Assembly (NCBI GenBank): GCA_014237605.1
Contig: JAAZZR010000004.1
Location: forward strand, 1-59,109
DNA: 59,109 bases
DNA from: Nitrosomonadaceae bacterium
GTDB taxonomy: Bacteria > Pseudomonadota > Gammaproteobacteria > Burkholderiales > Nitrosomonadaceae
Direction of reading: 5' to 3'
The notes under the pieces were generated by a model. That model did no database searches. It was not told where the DNA came from and saw only the letters and a program-made list of their open reading frames with translations. This document shows, piece by piece, positions 9,690 to 19,658 of this stretch (within the stretch, counting starts at the first letter, position 1; each line of letters opens with the position of its first letter). Both the position numbers and the translations under genes were made by a program.

Positions 9690-11354
9690 ATGGATATTGA
9701 GGTAAGGTCTTTACCAAGCCCATTAAATTCCATACATGGGAAAAAATCACTAATACAAGGCCGTAAGGTATTACGTGAACAATTTAGTAAGAATGCAAAC
9801 AGCACGGCATTACTTCGCGGTCATTGTAGGCTAATTGATATTGTATTGCGCCAGGCATGGAAAGAAATGGCGCTCCCAGTTTCAATTGCCTTATTGGCTG
9901 TAGGCGGATATGGTCGTGGATATCTTTTCCCTAATTCAGATATAGATTTAGTAGTTTTGCTTCCTGCTAAGGGAAATAAGCAGGAAGCTATGGATGCTGT
10001 TACAAAATTGAAGCTAGAGAGCTGGGTGCATTTGTTGTGGGATATGGGACTAGAGGTGGGTCATAGTGTTCGTACGCTAACTGAATGTACAGAAGAGGCA
10101 AAAGATATTACGGTACAGACAAGCCTGCTTGAGGCGCGCCGGCTTGCAGGAAGCACTAAATTATTCAGAATTTTCTCACAAGTAATAACATCTGGGTTAA
10201 ATCCACGAGAGTTCTTCAATGCTAAACTGCTTGAACAACAGCAGCGTCATGGCCGTTATCATGAAGTAACCTATAATCTTGAGCCTAATTTAAAGGAAAG
10301 TCCCGGCGGTTTGCGAGATTTGCAAAATATTTTATGGGTTAGTCGTGCTACAGGACATGGGAGATCCTGGTCTGATCTTGTCAGGGGAAGATTTATCACA
10401 AAAGAGGAAGCCCGACTTACAAAGCGGAATGAAAAAATCTTACAGGGCCTTCGTATTCGACTACATTATCTCGCAGGACGTCGTGAAGACAGATTGTTGT
10501 TTGATTTTCAGACTTTACTTGCTAAAGATTACAAAATTACCGATAAATCGTCACGTTTAGCGGGCGAATTATTAATGCAGCGTTACTACCGTGCTGCAAA
10601 GTTAGTAGCCCAAATTAATACTATTCTTTTGCTTACTTTACGAACAGAAATCTTCCCGTATGCAAACGTAACACCTATAAAATTAAATAAATATTTTCAG
10701 AAGCGTGGTGAATTACTGGAAGTAAGAGATGAATGTGTCTTCAGGAAAGAGCCGAGCGTTATTCTAGAAAGCATTCTAATGCTACAGCAACACCCTGAAT
10801 TAAAAACTCTTAGTGTTACTACACTGAGAGCACTCTGGCATGCAACACCTCTTATTAACTCGGATTTTCGGTTAAACGTACGCAATCGCAACCTATTTAT
10901 GGAAATTCTACGTCAGCCACGTGGACTTACCAGAGAGTTACGTTTCATGAGTCGCTACGGAATATTGGGGCGTTATATTCCGGCATTCGGACGAATTATT
11001 GGTCAGATGCAGCATGACTTGTTCCATGTCTATACAGTAGACGAGCATATTTTAATGGTGGTAAGAAATCTACGTCGTTTTATGTCTTCTGAGTTTGCCC
11101 ATGAGTATCCACTATGTAGTCAGCTCATAAGTGAATTTGATCGTCCCGAAATTCTTTATCTTGCAGGTTTATTCCACGATATTGCTAAAGGGCGTAATGG
11201 AGACCACTCTTTACTTGGACAGAAAGAGGCTAAACGGTTTTGTATGCAGCATAGACTATCTGCAGAGGACGTGGAATTAGTATCATGGCTGGTAGAGAAT
11301 CATTTGATAATGTCAGCCACAGCACAGAAAAAGACTTATCAGACCCAAAAATAA
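9690..11354 (+). CDS. glnD: [protein-PII] uridylyltransferase, N-terminal portion (frameshifted)
   Basis: GGYGRGYLFPNSDIDLVVLLP nucleotidyltransferase motif, HD domain LAGLFHDIAKGRNGDHS; frame lost at the A5 run 11328-11332. Confidence 0.9.
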   Translation: MDIEVRSLPSPLNSIHGKKSLIQGRKVLREQFSKNANSTALLRGHCRLIDIVLRQAWKEMALPVSIALLAVGGYGRGYLFPNSDIDLVVLLPAKGNKQEAMDAVTKLKLESWVHLLWDMGLEVGHSVRTLTECTEEAKDITVQTSLLEARRLAGSTKLFRIFSQVITSGLNPREFFNAKLLEQQQRHGRYHEVTYNLEPNLKESPGGLRDLQNILWVSRATGHGRSWSDLVRGRFITKEEARLTKRNEKILQGLRIRLHYLAGRREDRLLFDFQTLLAKDYKITDKSSRLAGELLMQRYYRAAKLVAQINTILLLTLRTEIFPYANVTPIKLNKYFQKRGELLEVRDECVFRKEPSVILESILMLQQHPELKTLSVTTLRALWHATPLINSDFRLNVRNRNLFMEILRQPRGLTRELRFMSRYGILGRYIPAFGRIIGQMQHDLFHVYTVDEHILMVVRNLRRFMSSEFAHEYPLCSQLISEFDRPEILYLAGLFHDIAKGRNGDHSLLGQKEAKRFCMQHRLSAEDVELVSWLVENHLIMSATAQKKTYQTQK

Positions 11355-12316
11355 TATCTTGTTTTGCTTCACATGTAAGGAATGAGCGTCGGCTCATCGC
11401 AATTTATTTACTTACAGTTGCAGATGTGCGTGGCACCGGCCCTAAGATATGGAACGCCTGGAAAGGTAAACTATTAGAAGATTTATTTTGGAAAACGTGG
11501 CGTTATTTATGTGGCGAACCATATGCTGGCGGTATTCTAGAAACTCATAAAATTAGGGCATTAGAATTATTGCAAGATGACCCTATTCCTACAGGTGCAC
11601 ATAAACAGTTCTGGTCAGAGCTAGATACAACATATTTTCTACAGAATGATCCACAAGAAATCGCGTGGCATGCACGACAGCTTTATTACAGGATTAATAC
11701 TCTCGTGCCGGTTGTTAAAGCTCGGGCTGTTCCTGCTGGAGATGGTGTCCATGTCATGGTATATACTTCGGACCAGAAAGACTTATTTTTGCGTATTTGT
11801 AAATTCTTTGAACATATTGATTACAGTATTGTTGAAGCTAAGATTCATACTACAAAGAGTGGTTACGCACTTGATAGTTTTTTAGTACTAAATCCATTCA
11901 AATCAGCAGGGCAATATCGTGATGTGACTCGTATTGTGGAGCATGGATTAAAACAGGAATTGGAACAACAGCTACCTCTTAAATCTCCCTCACAAGTGCG
12001 AGTAAGCCGCCACCTTAAGCATTTTCCAATTACACCTGAGGTTGGCATTGAGCCAGATGAAAGAGGAGCCTATCATGTCCTATCAATTGTTGCTGGAGAC
12101 CAGCCAGAGTTACTGTCACGTGTTGCTCAAGTTTTGGTGGGTTCTGATGTCAGAGTACATGGCGCCAAGGTAAATACGATGGGCGAACGTGCAGAAGATA
12201 TTTTTCTTATTACGGGAAAAATATTAAATGAAACAAAGACATTAATTAAACTAGAAGAAGAGATTCTCAGTATATTGCAGATACCAAATAAATTAACTAA
12301 GATAAAATCAGGATAG
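11285..12316 (+). CDS. glnD: [protein-PII] uridylyltransferase, C-terminal portion incl. ACT domains (frameshifted)
   Basis: Homologous sequence resumes at DLSDPKIISCFASHVRNERRLIAIYLLTVADVRGTGPKIWNAWKGKLLEDL in the -1 frame; C-terminal ACT-like YHVLSIVAGDQPELLSRVAQVL. Confidence 0.88.
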   Translation: MAGRESFDNVSHSTEKDLSDPKIISCFASHVRNERRLIAIYLLTVADVRGTGPKIWNAWKGKLLEDLFWKTWRYLCGEPYAGGILETHKIRALELLQDDPIPTGAHKQFWSELDTTYFLQNDPQEIAWHARQLYYRINTLVPVVKARAVPAGDGVHVMVYTSDQKDLFLRICKFFEHIDYSIVEAKIHTTKSGYALDSFLVLNPFKSAGQYRDVTRIVEHGLKQELEQQLPLKSPSQVRVSRHLKHFPITPEVGIEPDERGAYHVLSIVAGDQPELLSRVAQVLVGSDVRVHGAKVNTMGERAEDIFLITGKILNETKTLIKLEEEILSILQIPNKLTKIKSG

Positions 12317-12367
12317 AATTCATACCATATAGAGATACTTATAGTTTGTAACTCGTATCCTGATTCT

Positions 12368-13207
12368 TTAATGTATTGTTATCGCTTCTTTACATTCAAT
12401 ATTGAGGTCCGCACAGTAATTTTCATAGATTCCATCAAGGAATTTCCAAAGAGCATTACATGCTTCAGTAGTAGCAGCCAGAACCTCAGCTTTTTTCTCT
12501 GGTGTATCAGCGAACCTTTCAATTAAGGCCCATTCTGCCTTTGAATGGTGGATGTCAGCTTCTTGGTGTACTGTAAAGAATTCATAGCTATCAGGGTTAT
12601 TCATCCCATAGAATTTTGCCAAGCCATCAATCTTTACTGCGGCAATTTCTGGTACTTGTGACTCAAATGCATGCATAGCTGCTAGGCCTGCATAGAATGG
12701 TTGATTTAGGCAAATATCCCGAAAAGTTGTAACAAGATTTTCTGTGCCAGGTAAGGCAGCTGCATTAGCTAATTCTTTTTCGCTTGAGCCTAAAGCTAAT
12801 GCAAAGTTTTTCCAAAGGCCAGGATGATTTTTCTCACCATATTCTTCACTAATTAGGTTCTCTAATACTTCTTGCCGAACACTGATATCGCCACTATTAG
12901 TTTCAGTATGGAAATGAGGGGTATTGAAATGTACTGCACTTAAATAAGTTGGTTCAGCTAAAACATTATGAAAGTATTGTTCAGCATATTTACGTAGCTG
13001 ATGCTTTGAAAGTTTTCCTTCGGTCCAAGCGACATAGAATGGGTGTTTCAGGAGACTTTTAGATCCAATAATTGAGTCGACATCTTGCTTGAAAGTTAAT
13101 TTTTCTTTCATAATTTTCCTCTTATTTTTAACAGGATATGGATTATCAACAAGCATATCACTACCTAATAATATCGCCAAGTAAAATTTTGGCGGGCGAA
13201 AGATCAC
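12368..13207 (-). CDS. CADD-family (TenA/PqqC-like) diiron protein, probable noncanonical p-aminobenzoate synthase
   Basis: HPFYVAWTEGKLSKHQLRKYAEQYFHNV, ISEEYGEKNH, AFESQVPEIA, HQEADIHHSKAEWALIERF; functional start likely the internal MKEKLTFKQD. Confidence 0.8.
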   Translation of the reverse strand: MIFRPPKFYLAILLGSDMLVDNPYPVKNKRKIMKEKLTFKQDVDSIIGSKSLLKHPFYVAWTEGKLSKHQLRKYAEQYFHNVLAEPTYLSAVHFNTPHFHTETNSGDISVRQEVLENLISEEYGEKNHPGLWKNFALALGSSEKELANAAALPGTENLVTTFRDICLNQPFYAGLAAMHAFESQVPEIAAVKIDGLAKFYGMNNPDSYEFFTVHQEADIHHSKAEWALIERFADTPEKKAEVLAATTEACNALWKFLDGIYENYCADLNIECKEAITIH

Positions 13208-13361
13208 ATTTCAGGTAGAGTTAGGGACGAAAGTTATAGTAAATTTAAATAACGGAAATTTATAGTGAAAATTAAATTAAGGCGAAAATATTTTGCTAGT
13301 ACATTTTATTATGGGCTAATTTAACGCTAAACTGTGGCGTGCTTAAATTTGGATATATTTA

Positions 13362-13783
13362 TGGATGAACAATCAAGCCTATTAGCCTTATTTGCCAGTA
13401 GTTTCTTTGCTGCCACATTGCTTCCAGGTGGGTCAGAAGCAGTATTGTTTGGAGTATTAAAAGCTTATCCCCAGCTGTATTGGCCTGCTTTGGGGGTTGC
13501 CTCACTTGGTAATACCTTGGGCGGCATAAGCTCTTATTTAATTGGGAGGCTCTTGCCAGATGAAAAGGCACTTCTCAAGAAACACAACGGCAGCAGGCGA
13601 GGACTTGAGTGGGTACGTAGTTACGGAAGCCCTGTGATATTGCTGTCCTGGGTTCCTCTGATAGGTGATGTGTTGTGTGTTGCGGCAGGCTGGCTTCGGG
13701 TCAACTGGCTATGGGTTCTATTGTTCATGGCAGTTGGTAAATTTGCACGTTACTGGGTAATTGCAGAGTTTTTAAGCAATTAG
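13362..13783 (+). CDS. YqaA/SNARE-associated (VTT/DedA-like) membrane protein
   Basis: FFAATLLPGGSEAVLFGVLKAYP...ASLGNTLGGISSYLIGRLLP...SWVPLIGDVLCVAAGWLRV; ORF extends to 13334. Confidence 0.8.
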
Positions 13784-13838
13784 AAGAACGATAGAATCTA
13801 TTTTGTTCTTAAAATTAGTTTTAACTAGATGATGGAGT

Positions 13839-14147
13839 CTATTTTTTAATTAATTTTTGTAATTCTCCGTTCTCGTACATTTCTGCTACGATATCTGAGC
13901 CGCCGACAAAATTACCATCGATATAGAGTTGTGGAATAGTTGGCCAATTTGAGTATTCTTTAATGCCCTGTCTAATCTCCGGGTTAGGGAGTACGTCAAC
14001 AGTAAAGATATTACTTGCCCCACAAGCATCAAGTATTTTTACAGCATGCGCTGAGAAACCACATTGTGGATTTTCCGGCGTACCTTTCATATAGAGAACC
14101 ACAGAATTAGTGGTTACTGGTTCACTGATAATCTCTTGTGTATTCAT
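13839..14147 (-). CDS. grxD: monothiol glutaredoxin, Grx4 family
   Basis: VLYMKGTPENPQCGFSAHAVKILDACG; NWPTIPQLYIDGNFVGGSDIV; CGFS active site. Confidence 0.94.
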   Translation of the reverse strand: MNTQEIISEPVTTNSVVLYMKGTPENPQCGFSAHAVKILDACGASNIFTVDVLPNPEIRQGIKEYSNWPTIPQLYIDGNFVGGSDIVAEMYENGELQKLIKK

Positions 14148-14264
14148 ACCGAGCCTCTCATCATATTAGTTACTATTATTCATATTCTATGAAAAACAGT
14201 GCCAGTCTAAAAAAGTTCTCTTCAACTTGATTAGAGCAGCCAATTTTAATAGTTTAACAGCTTT

Positions 14265-15116
14265 TTAAAGGGGAGGGTCATATCTTCCACCGCTGACCCT
14301 TGGTATTCCTGCTAAATCTGAGCGAGAGAAAACACTGATGAAGCCAGCTTCTTTTAGTAACTGTTTGGTTATTTTGGCTTGATTGTAACCATGTTCTAAT
14401 AGTAGCCATCCGCCTGCATTTAGGTATGAAGCAGCGGAAGAAATGATCGTTTGGATACAAAACATCCCATCTTGCTCAGCAACTAGAGCTAATTTTGGTT
14501 CAAAACGTAGGTCCTGCTGATTTAGATGGGGATCATTCAGGGCAATATAGGGCGGGTTAGAAATGATAAGGTCAAATTTTCTTTTGGTTAACGCTTGAAA
14601 CCAGTCGCTTTTGATAAAATTGACGTTGTTTACACTGAGACGTTCTGCATTTGTTTTGGCGATAGCTATGGCATCTGCAGAATTATCAGCTGCGGTAACA
14701 TTGGATAGAGTCCGGTGTTTTGCAATAGTTATTGCGATTACTCCGCTACCAGTACCAAGGTCTAGTATTTTGCATGGCATGCTTGAGGAAACTTTCTCTA
14801 ATGCTAAGTCTACGAGTAGTTCGGTTTCTTGCCTAGGAATTAGTACAGAAGGTGTAACTTTAAATTTTATACTATAAAACTCACACTCGCCAAGAATATA
14901 AGAGACTGGCTCGCCACTGGCACGTTGCTTAACCAGTAATTGAAACGTATGTATTTGAATCGGAGTTAGGCTTTGTTCGGGGTGGGTAATTATGTAGGCA
15001 TGATTTATTTTAAGAACATGTTGTAATAATATTCGTGCGTCATTATAGGAAATAAGAATATGTGCCTGACTCAGAACATCTTCTATTGTAATGTATTGCT
15101 GTTTTTCAAAATTCAT
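14265..15116 (-). CDS. prmC: peptide chain release factor N5-glutamine methyltransferase
   Basis: ILDLGTGSGVIAITIAK, LIISNPPYIALNDPHL; adjacent to prfA. Confidence 0.94.
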   Translation of the reverse strand: MNFEKQQYITIEDVLSQAHILISYNDARILLQHVLKINHAYIITHPEQSLTPIQIHTFQLLVKQRASGEPVSYILGECEFYSIKFKVTPSVLIPRQETELLVDLALEKVSSSMPCKILDLGTGSGVIAITIAKHRTLSNVTAADNSADAIAIAKTNAERLSVNNVNFIKSDWFQALTKRKFDLIISNPPYIALNDPHLNQQDLRFEPKLALVAEQDGMFCIQTIISSAASYLNAGGWLLLEHGYNQAKITKQLLKEAGFISVFSRSDLAGIPRVSGGRYDPPL

Positions 15117-15187
15117 TTTATGGTGCCAGATCGGAGATAGAAGACTCCGGATTCGAGATTAGGAGTGTTTCGGAGTGGAGTGGCCTT

Positions 15188-16264
15188 TTACTCTCCCATT
15201 GCCGCAAGTTGTTCCGCTTGATGTTCTGACGCTAGCGTAGAGCATAATTCGTTTAAATCACCATCCATAATTTGGTCTATTTTATAGAGTGTAAGGTTTA
15301 TGCGATGATCAGATATGCGGCCTTGTGGGAAATTATAGGTACGGATTCTTTCTGAACGATCGCCACTACCAATGAGTAATTTACGGGTAGCAGCCTGTTT
15401 AGCTTGTTGTTCACTCATCTGTTTATCACGAATTCTGGCAATCAAAACACTCATCGCTTGTGCTTTATTCTTATGTTGTGAGCGTCCATCCTGGCACTCA
15501 ACAACAATACCTGTAGGATTATGAGTAATTCGTACAGCCGAATCAGTTTTATTTATATGCTGACCCCCTGCGCCAGATGCCCGGTAGGTGTCAATTCTCA
15601 GCTCAGAAGGGTTTAATACTACATCTGATATCTCATCTATTTCCGGCATTATTGCAACCGTACAGGCAGAAGTATGGATGCGGCCTTGAGTCTCTGTAGT
15701 GGGGACGCGCTGCACCCTGTGACCACCTGATTCAAATTTAAGTTTAGAATAGGCGCCGTCACCTGATATCTGGGCAATAATTTCTTTATATCCACCAACC
15801 TCAGATAAACTTTGCGAAATGATTTCTACTTGCCAGTGTTCTCGTTCGGCAAAACGTGTATACATACGAAATAGATCTCCGGCAAATAGTGCTGATTCAT
15901 CTCCCCCTGTACCGGCTCGAATCTCTAGGAAAAGGTTGTGTTCATCATTTGGATCCTTGGGGAGTAATAATTTCTGCAATTCTAGCTCAATTTGTATAAG
16001 CTTTTCTTTTTCACTTCGGATCTCATCTTCAGCAAATTCACGCATTTCAGCATCAGCAATCATCTCCTGGGCAGCCTGAATATTGCGTTCACCAAGTTGA
16101 TATGCGCGATAAAGCTCGACTACTGGAACTATCTCTGCATGCTCGCGTGTAAGCTTACGGTAATTATTCAGGTCAGAGGTTACATCTTCACTACTTAGTA
16201 GACCGTCCAGTTCTTCCAGGCGTGAGCTCAACTGCATGAGTTTGGTAGTGATACCCTCGTTCAT
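15188..16264 (-). CDS. prfA: peptide chain release factor 1
   Basis: [40 protein letters not shown] (GGQ motif). Confidence 0.97.
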   Translation of the reverse strand: MNEGITTKLMQLSSRLEELDGLLSSEDVTSDLNNYRKLTREHAEIVPVVELYRAYQLGERNIQAAQEMIADAEMREFAEDEIRSEKEKLIQIELELQKLLLPKDPNDEHNLFLEIRAGTGGDESALFAGDLFRMYTRFAEREHWQVEIISQSLSEVGGYKEIIAQISGDGAYSKLKFESGGHRVQRVPTTETQGRIHTSACTVAIMPEIDEISDVVLNPSELRIDTYRASGAGGQHINKTDSAVRITHNPTGIVVECQDGRSQHKNKAQAMSVLIARIRDKQMSEQQAKQAATRKLLIGSGDRSERIRTYNFPQGRISDHRINLTLYKIDQIMDGDLNELCSTLASEHQAEQLAAMGE

Positions 16265-17514
16265 TCTAAACGATCAAGTTGGTAGAGCCGATTTATCATG
16301 TCGACAAGCTCATCTCTTTCATCTGATGAGGCATGGTTTAGTACATCGGAAGGAGAGTGTAAAAGTTTGTTGGTCAGGCTATTACTTAATGACTCCATAA
16401 TTTTTTTTGAGTCCCCACCTCTTGCCAAAAGTTTAAGTGCGCGGTCAAGTTCATGCCGACGATAGTGCTCCGCTTGGCTACGCAATGCACGGATGGTTGG
16501 GACTAATTCACGAGATTCTAGCCAGTGCATAAAATTAATAACATTTGAATTAATGATGGCTTCTGCCTGAACTACCGCACCTTGTCGTGAATCCAACCCT
16601 TCCTGGACAATGTCTGAGAGATCATCCACAGTATAGAGAAACACATCGTCAAGCTCTAATACTTCCTGTTCAACATCCCGTGGCACGGCTAGATCAACCA
16701 TAAAAATTGGACGATGCTTACGTTTTTTAATTGCTCGTTCCATCATGCCTTTTCCAAGTATCGGAAGGGGGCTTGCGGTACAGGTTACGACAATGTCATG
16801 AAGAGCTAGCTGTTCTGGGAGTTCATTTAGTGTTATCGATTTTGCGTTGAAACGATTCACCAGGGCCTGAGCGTGTTCTGCAGTACGGTTGGCGACAGTA
16901 ATACTCTTTGGGTGGCGTGCTGAGAAACTACCAGCACATAATTCAATCATTTCCCCTGCCCCAATAAGGAGTATACGTTGCGCACTAATATCTCCAAAGA
17001 TTCTTTCTGCTAGCTGTGTGGCAGCAGCAGCCATGGAAACAGAGTTAGCGCCAATTTCAGTGGATGTGCGAACTTCTTTTGCAACAAAAAAAGTGCGCTG
17101 AAAAAGTTTATGCAATAACAAACCTAGTGTACCGGCAAGTTCTGCAGATTTTACTGCATTCTTTAGCTGACCCAGTATCTGTGGCTCACCCAATACCATT
17201 GAATCTAAGCCGCTTGCAACTCTGAAGGCATGTTTTACTGCATGCTCGCGAGGTAGACTGTAGAGATATGGTTCTAATTCACGCGCTTGCAGCTGATGAA
17301 AGCTAGCCAACCAATTTTTTGCTTCCTCTGGTTTATCCGTGCTGCAATAGATCTCCGTACGATTACAGGTAGAGACGATCGCGGCCTCTTTTACAGCATG
17401 ATGACCAACTAGATCATGTAATGCATCCTCCATTGAGTCATCCGAGAATACGACTTGTTCTCGCACATCAATAGGTGCAGTCTGATAATTAATCCCGAAG
17501 GCCAATAATTCCAT
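16261..17514 (-). CDS. hemA: glutamyl-tRNA reductase
   Basis: [48 protein letters not shown]; overlaps prfA start. Confidence 0.96.
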   Translation of the reverse strand: MELLAFGINYQTAPIDVREQVVFSDDSMEDALHDLVGHHAVKEAAIVSTCNRTEIYCSTDKPEEAKNWLASFHQLQARELEPYLYSLPREHAVKHAFRVASGLDSMVLGEPQILGQLKNAVKSAELAGTLGLLLHKLFQRTFFVAKEVRTSTEIGANSVSMAAAATQLAERIFGDISAQRILLIGAGEMIELCAGSFSARHPKSITVANRTAEHAQALVNRFNAKSITLNELPEQLALHDIVVTCTASPLPILGKGMMERAIKKRKHRPIFMVDLAVPRDVEQEVLELDDVFLYTVDDLSDIVQEGLDSRQGAVVQAEAIINSNVINFMHWLESRELVPTIRALRSQAEHYRRHELDRALKLLARGGDSKKIMESLSNSLTNKLLHSPSDVLNHASSDERDELVDMINRLYQLDRLE

Positions 17515-17802
17515 AGTTTGTTATGTAAGTAACTGGTAAAGAATATGGAAAACCCCTGATTATAGTATTTCAAGAGCTTGAATACTATCAAAGAAAAAAA
17601 AATTACAACTTTAGATAAAGTAAGACAAGTATAGGAGTGCATTAATTCAATATTTAATTCCCCGTCCTAGGTGTTAGAAATCGGTATTTTTTGTGCTATA
17701 TAGGTTGGTAACTACTAATTAGGGGTTTAATTAGAATTGTTTGGGTTTACTTCAAAAAATAGTAAAGAGTAGGAATATGCTATGTTGTAATTATTTATTT
17801 TA

Positions 17803-17878
<76 letters not shown>

Positions 17879-18060
17879 ATTTGCTAAGAATCGGCACTAT
17901 TTCTTGTGGATAACACAACTGCTTGTGTGCTTATATTTGCTAGCTAATCGGAGGAGGTATTCGCCTACCAGAATGTATAATTTTAGCACAGTGCAAAATT
18001 CATTGGAATACTATGTCGGATGCTGAAATTAGTTGCCTTTTACACATATGTATATAATTT

Positions 18061-18582
18061 TCATTTTTTTTGGTCTGGCCTAGGTTTTTTTGTTGGGTTG
18101 ATCTGATTATTTAGCATCGATGTGACAGCGGTCTTTAATGGCGATAGAGGTAAATTATTAGCAAGTATATTAAGGCTCTCTGTGCCAGCCTGGCTTATTT
18201 CTGGTTTCTTATGGGGCAAGTTAACTGCATGGCAAATATAGTAATTTGCTTGCACAGTGATTTGAATAGAAGTAACCTCAACATAGCCTAATGTGTGAAA
18301 TTTTGAGAGTAGTGATGGGAGAATCTGTTTGAGTTTTGCTGCAATTGTTCCATTACCTACTATGATAGTTAACTTCCCATCTGTGAATTTACCTAGAGCG
18401 CAGAACTGTACTAATTTGGGCGGAATAACCTCCATAAATGCTGCCTGCATTTCGGATATTCGATCGACCTGGGTAAATAATTCTTGATGCGCAGGCGCGT
18501 CTTTGAGTGTGTTAAGGAAGAAATTAATTTTATGTATTGTCATAATAGGTAGTAATGTGATTCTTGATATATATAACAACAC
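18061..18582 (-). CDS. DUF721 (DciA-like) domain protein
   Basis: DUF721-like core LVQFCALGKFTDGKLTIIVGNGTIAAKLKQILPSLLSKF; divergent to M23 peptidase and secA. Confidence 0.65.
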   Translation of the reverse strand: MLLYISRITLLPIMTIHKINFFLNTLKDAPAHQELFTQVDRISEMQAAFMEVIPPKLVQFCALGKFTDGKLTIIVGNGTIAAKLKQILPSLLSKFHTLGYVEVTSIQITVQANYYICHAVNLPHKKPEISQAGTESLNILANNLPLSPLKTAVTSMLNNQINPTKKPRPDQKK

Positions 18583-18594
18583 TTAACAATAAAA

Positions 18595-19566
18595 TTGTTC
18601 TATGTAGAAAAAAATATACATGTATTGTACGAGAATTCGGAGGTATATATGAATATAATTCTGGTTTCTAGTCATCTTGCGAAGGCAAAGACATTAACTT
18701 TTAAGAAAAGACACTTTATGGCGTTGTTAGCGGCACTATTTTTAATTGTTGTGCTGATGGTTTTAGGTTTAAATTATTTATCTTTGCGATATGTAGATAA
18801 AATTGATAGTCCTTCTTTTCGCTCATTTGTAATGAGCATTCAGCAAGAAGAGTATGAAAAAAGCCAGCAATATCTGAGCGTAAATTTAAATGCCATGGCA
18901 ATTAAATTGGGTCAGATGCAAGCTCAATTATTAAGAATAGATTCAGTAGGTAAAAGACTTGCAGAGTTATCTGGTATTGAGCCAGAGGAATTTATGTTTG
19001 ACCAGATACCTAGCCAAGGCGGGGCGGTATCTACTTCGCCGTCAAAGGATATTTCTTTTAGTGAGTTTGGTAATCAAGTCGAAGATTTATCGCGCATACT
19101 AGATGACCGGTTGGGAAAATTGGAAACATTGGATCTTATCCTTAGGAAGGACAGGCTCAAAAAAGAAATGCGCCCTACTAATATGCCTGTAGACGCGAAA
19201 TGGTTATCATCCGGTTTTGGTTATCGCACCGATCCTTTTACCGGTAAAAAAGCCTATCATAAGGGCATTGATTTTGTAGCAGAAACAGGGGCATCTATTA
19301 AAGCGGCAGCTAGTGGCGTGGTGGTTTACTCTGATCGCCACCCTGAATATGGTAATATGGTTTCTGTTGATCATGGAAATGATCTTGTAAGCCGCTATGC
19401 TCATGCTTCTAAAAGATTGGTTAAAGTTGGGCAGGTGGTTAAGCAGGGGGAAAAGATAGCAGAAGTTGGCAACACTGGCCGGTCAACTGGTCCGCATTTG
19501 CATTTTGAAATTAGGCATAAAGGCAGAGCGATGAACCCATCTCGGTTTCTAAAGAAAATTAATTGA
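18595..19566 (+). CDS. M23-family metallopeptidase (LysM-less murein endopeptidase type)
   Basis: SGFGYRTDPFTGKKAYHKGIDFVAETGASIKAAASGVVVYSD...GNTGRSTGPHLHFEIRHKG; likely real start at MNIILVSSHLAKAKTL (about 18649). Confidence 0.92.
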   Translation: MFYVEKNIHVLYENSEVYMNIILVSSHLAKAKTLTFKKRHFMALLAALFLIVVLMVLGLNYLSLRYVDKIDSPSFRSFVMSIQQEEYEKSQQYLSVNLNAMAIKLGQMQAQLLRIDSVGKRLAELSGIEPEEFMFDQIPSQGGAVSTSPSKDISFSEFGNQVEDLSRILDDRLGKLETLDLILRKDRLKKEMRPTNMPVDAKWLSSGFGYRTDPFTGKKAYHKGIDFVAETGASIKAAASGVVVYSDRHPEYGNMVSVDHGNDLVSRYAHASKRLVKVGQVVKQGEKIAEVGNTGRSTGPHLHFEIRHKGRAMNPSRFLKKIN

Positions 19567-19590
19567 GCATGGGCCATGAATTAGTATTGG

Positions 19591-19622
19591 CGGGGTGGGG
19601 CCGAAAGCCTCACCCTTTATTT
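19591..19622 (+). terminator. rho-independent terminator after the M23 peptidase
   Basis: GGTGGGGCCGAAAGCCTCACC hairpin with GAAA loop followed by a T-rich tract. Confidence 0.65.
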
Positions 19623-19658
19623 TTGATGATGGCATTTATGTAGAAGAATTTATATCTC

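Noticed and set aside
11328-11333. Efficient dnaX-like programmed -1 frameshift in glnD
   Set aside because: The site is only A5G (G AAA AAG), not the strong A AAA AAG heptamer, and GlnD is not known to use frameshifting; an indel is more likely, so I kept slippage only as a minor alternative.
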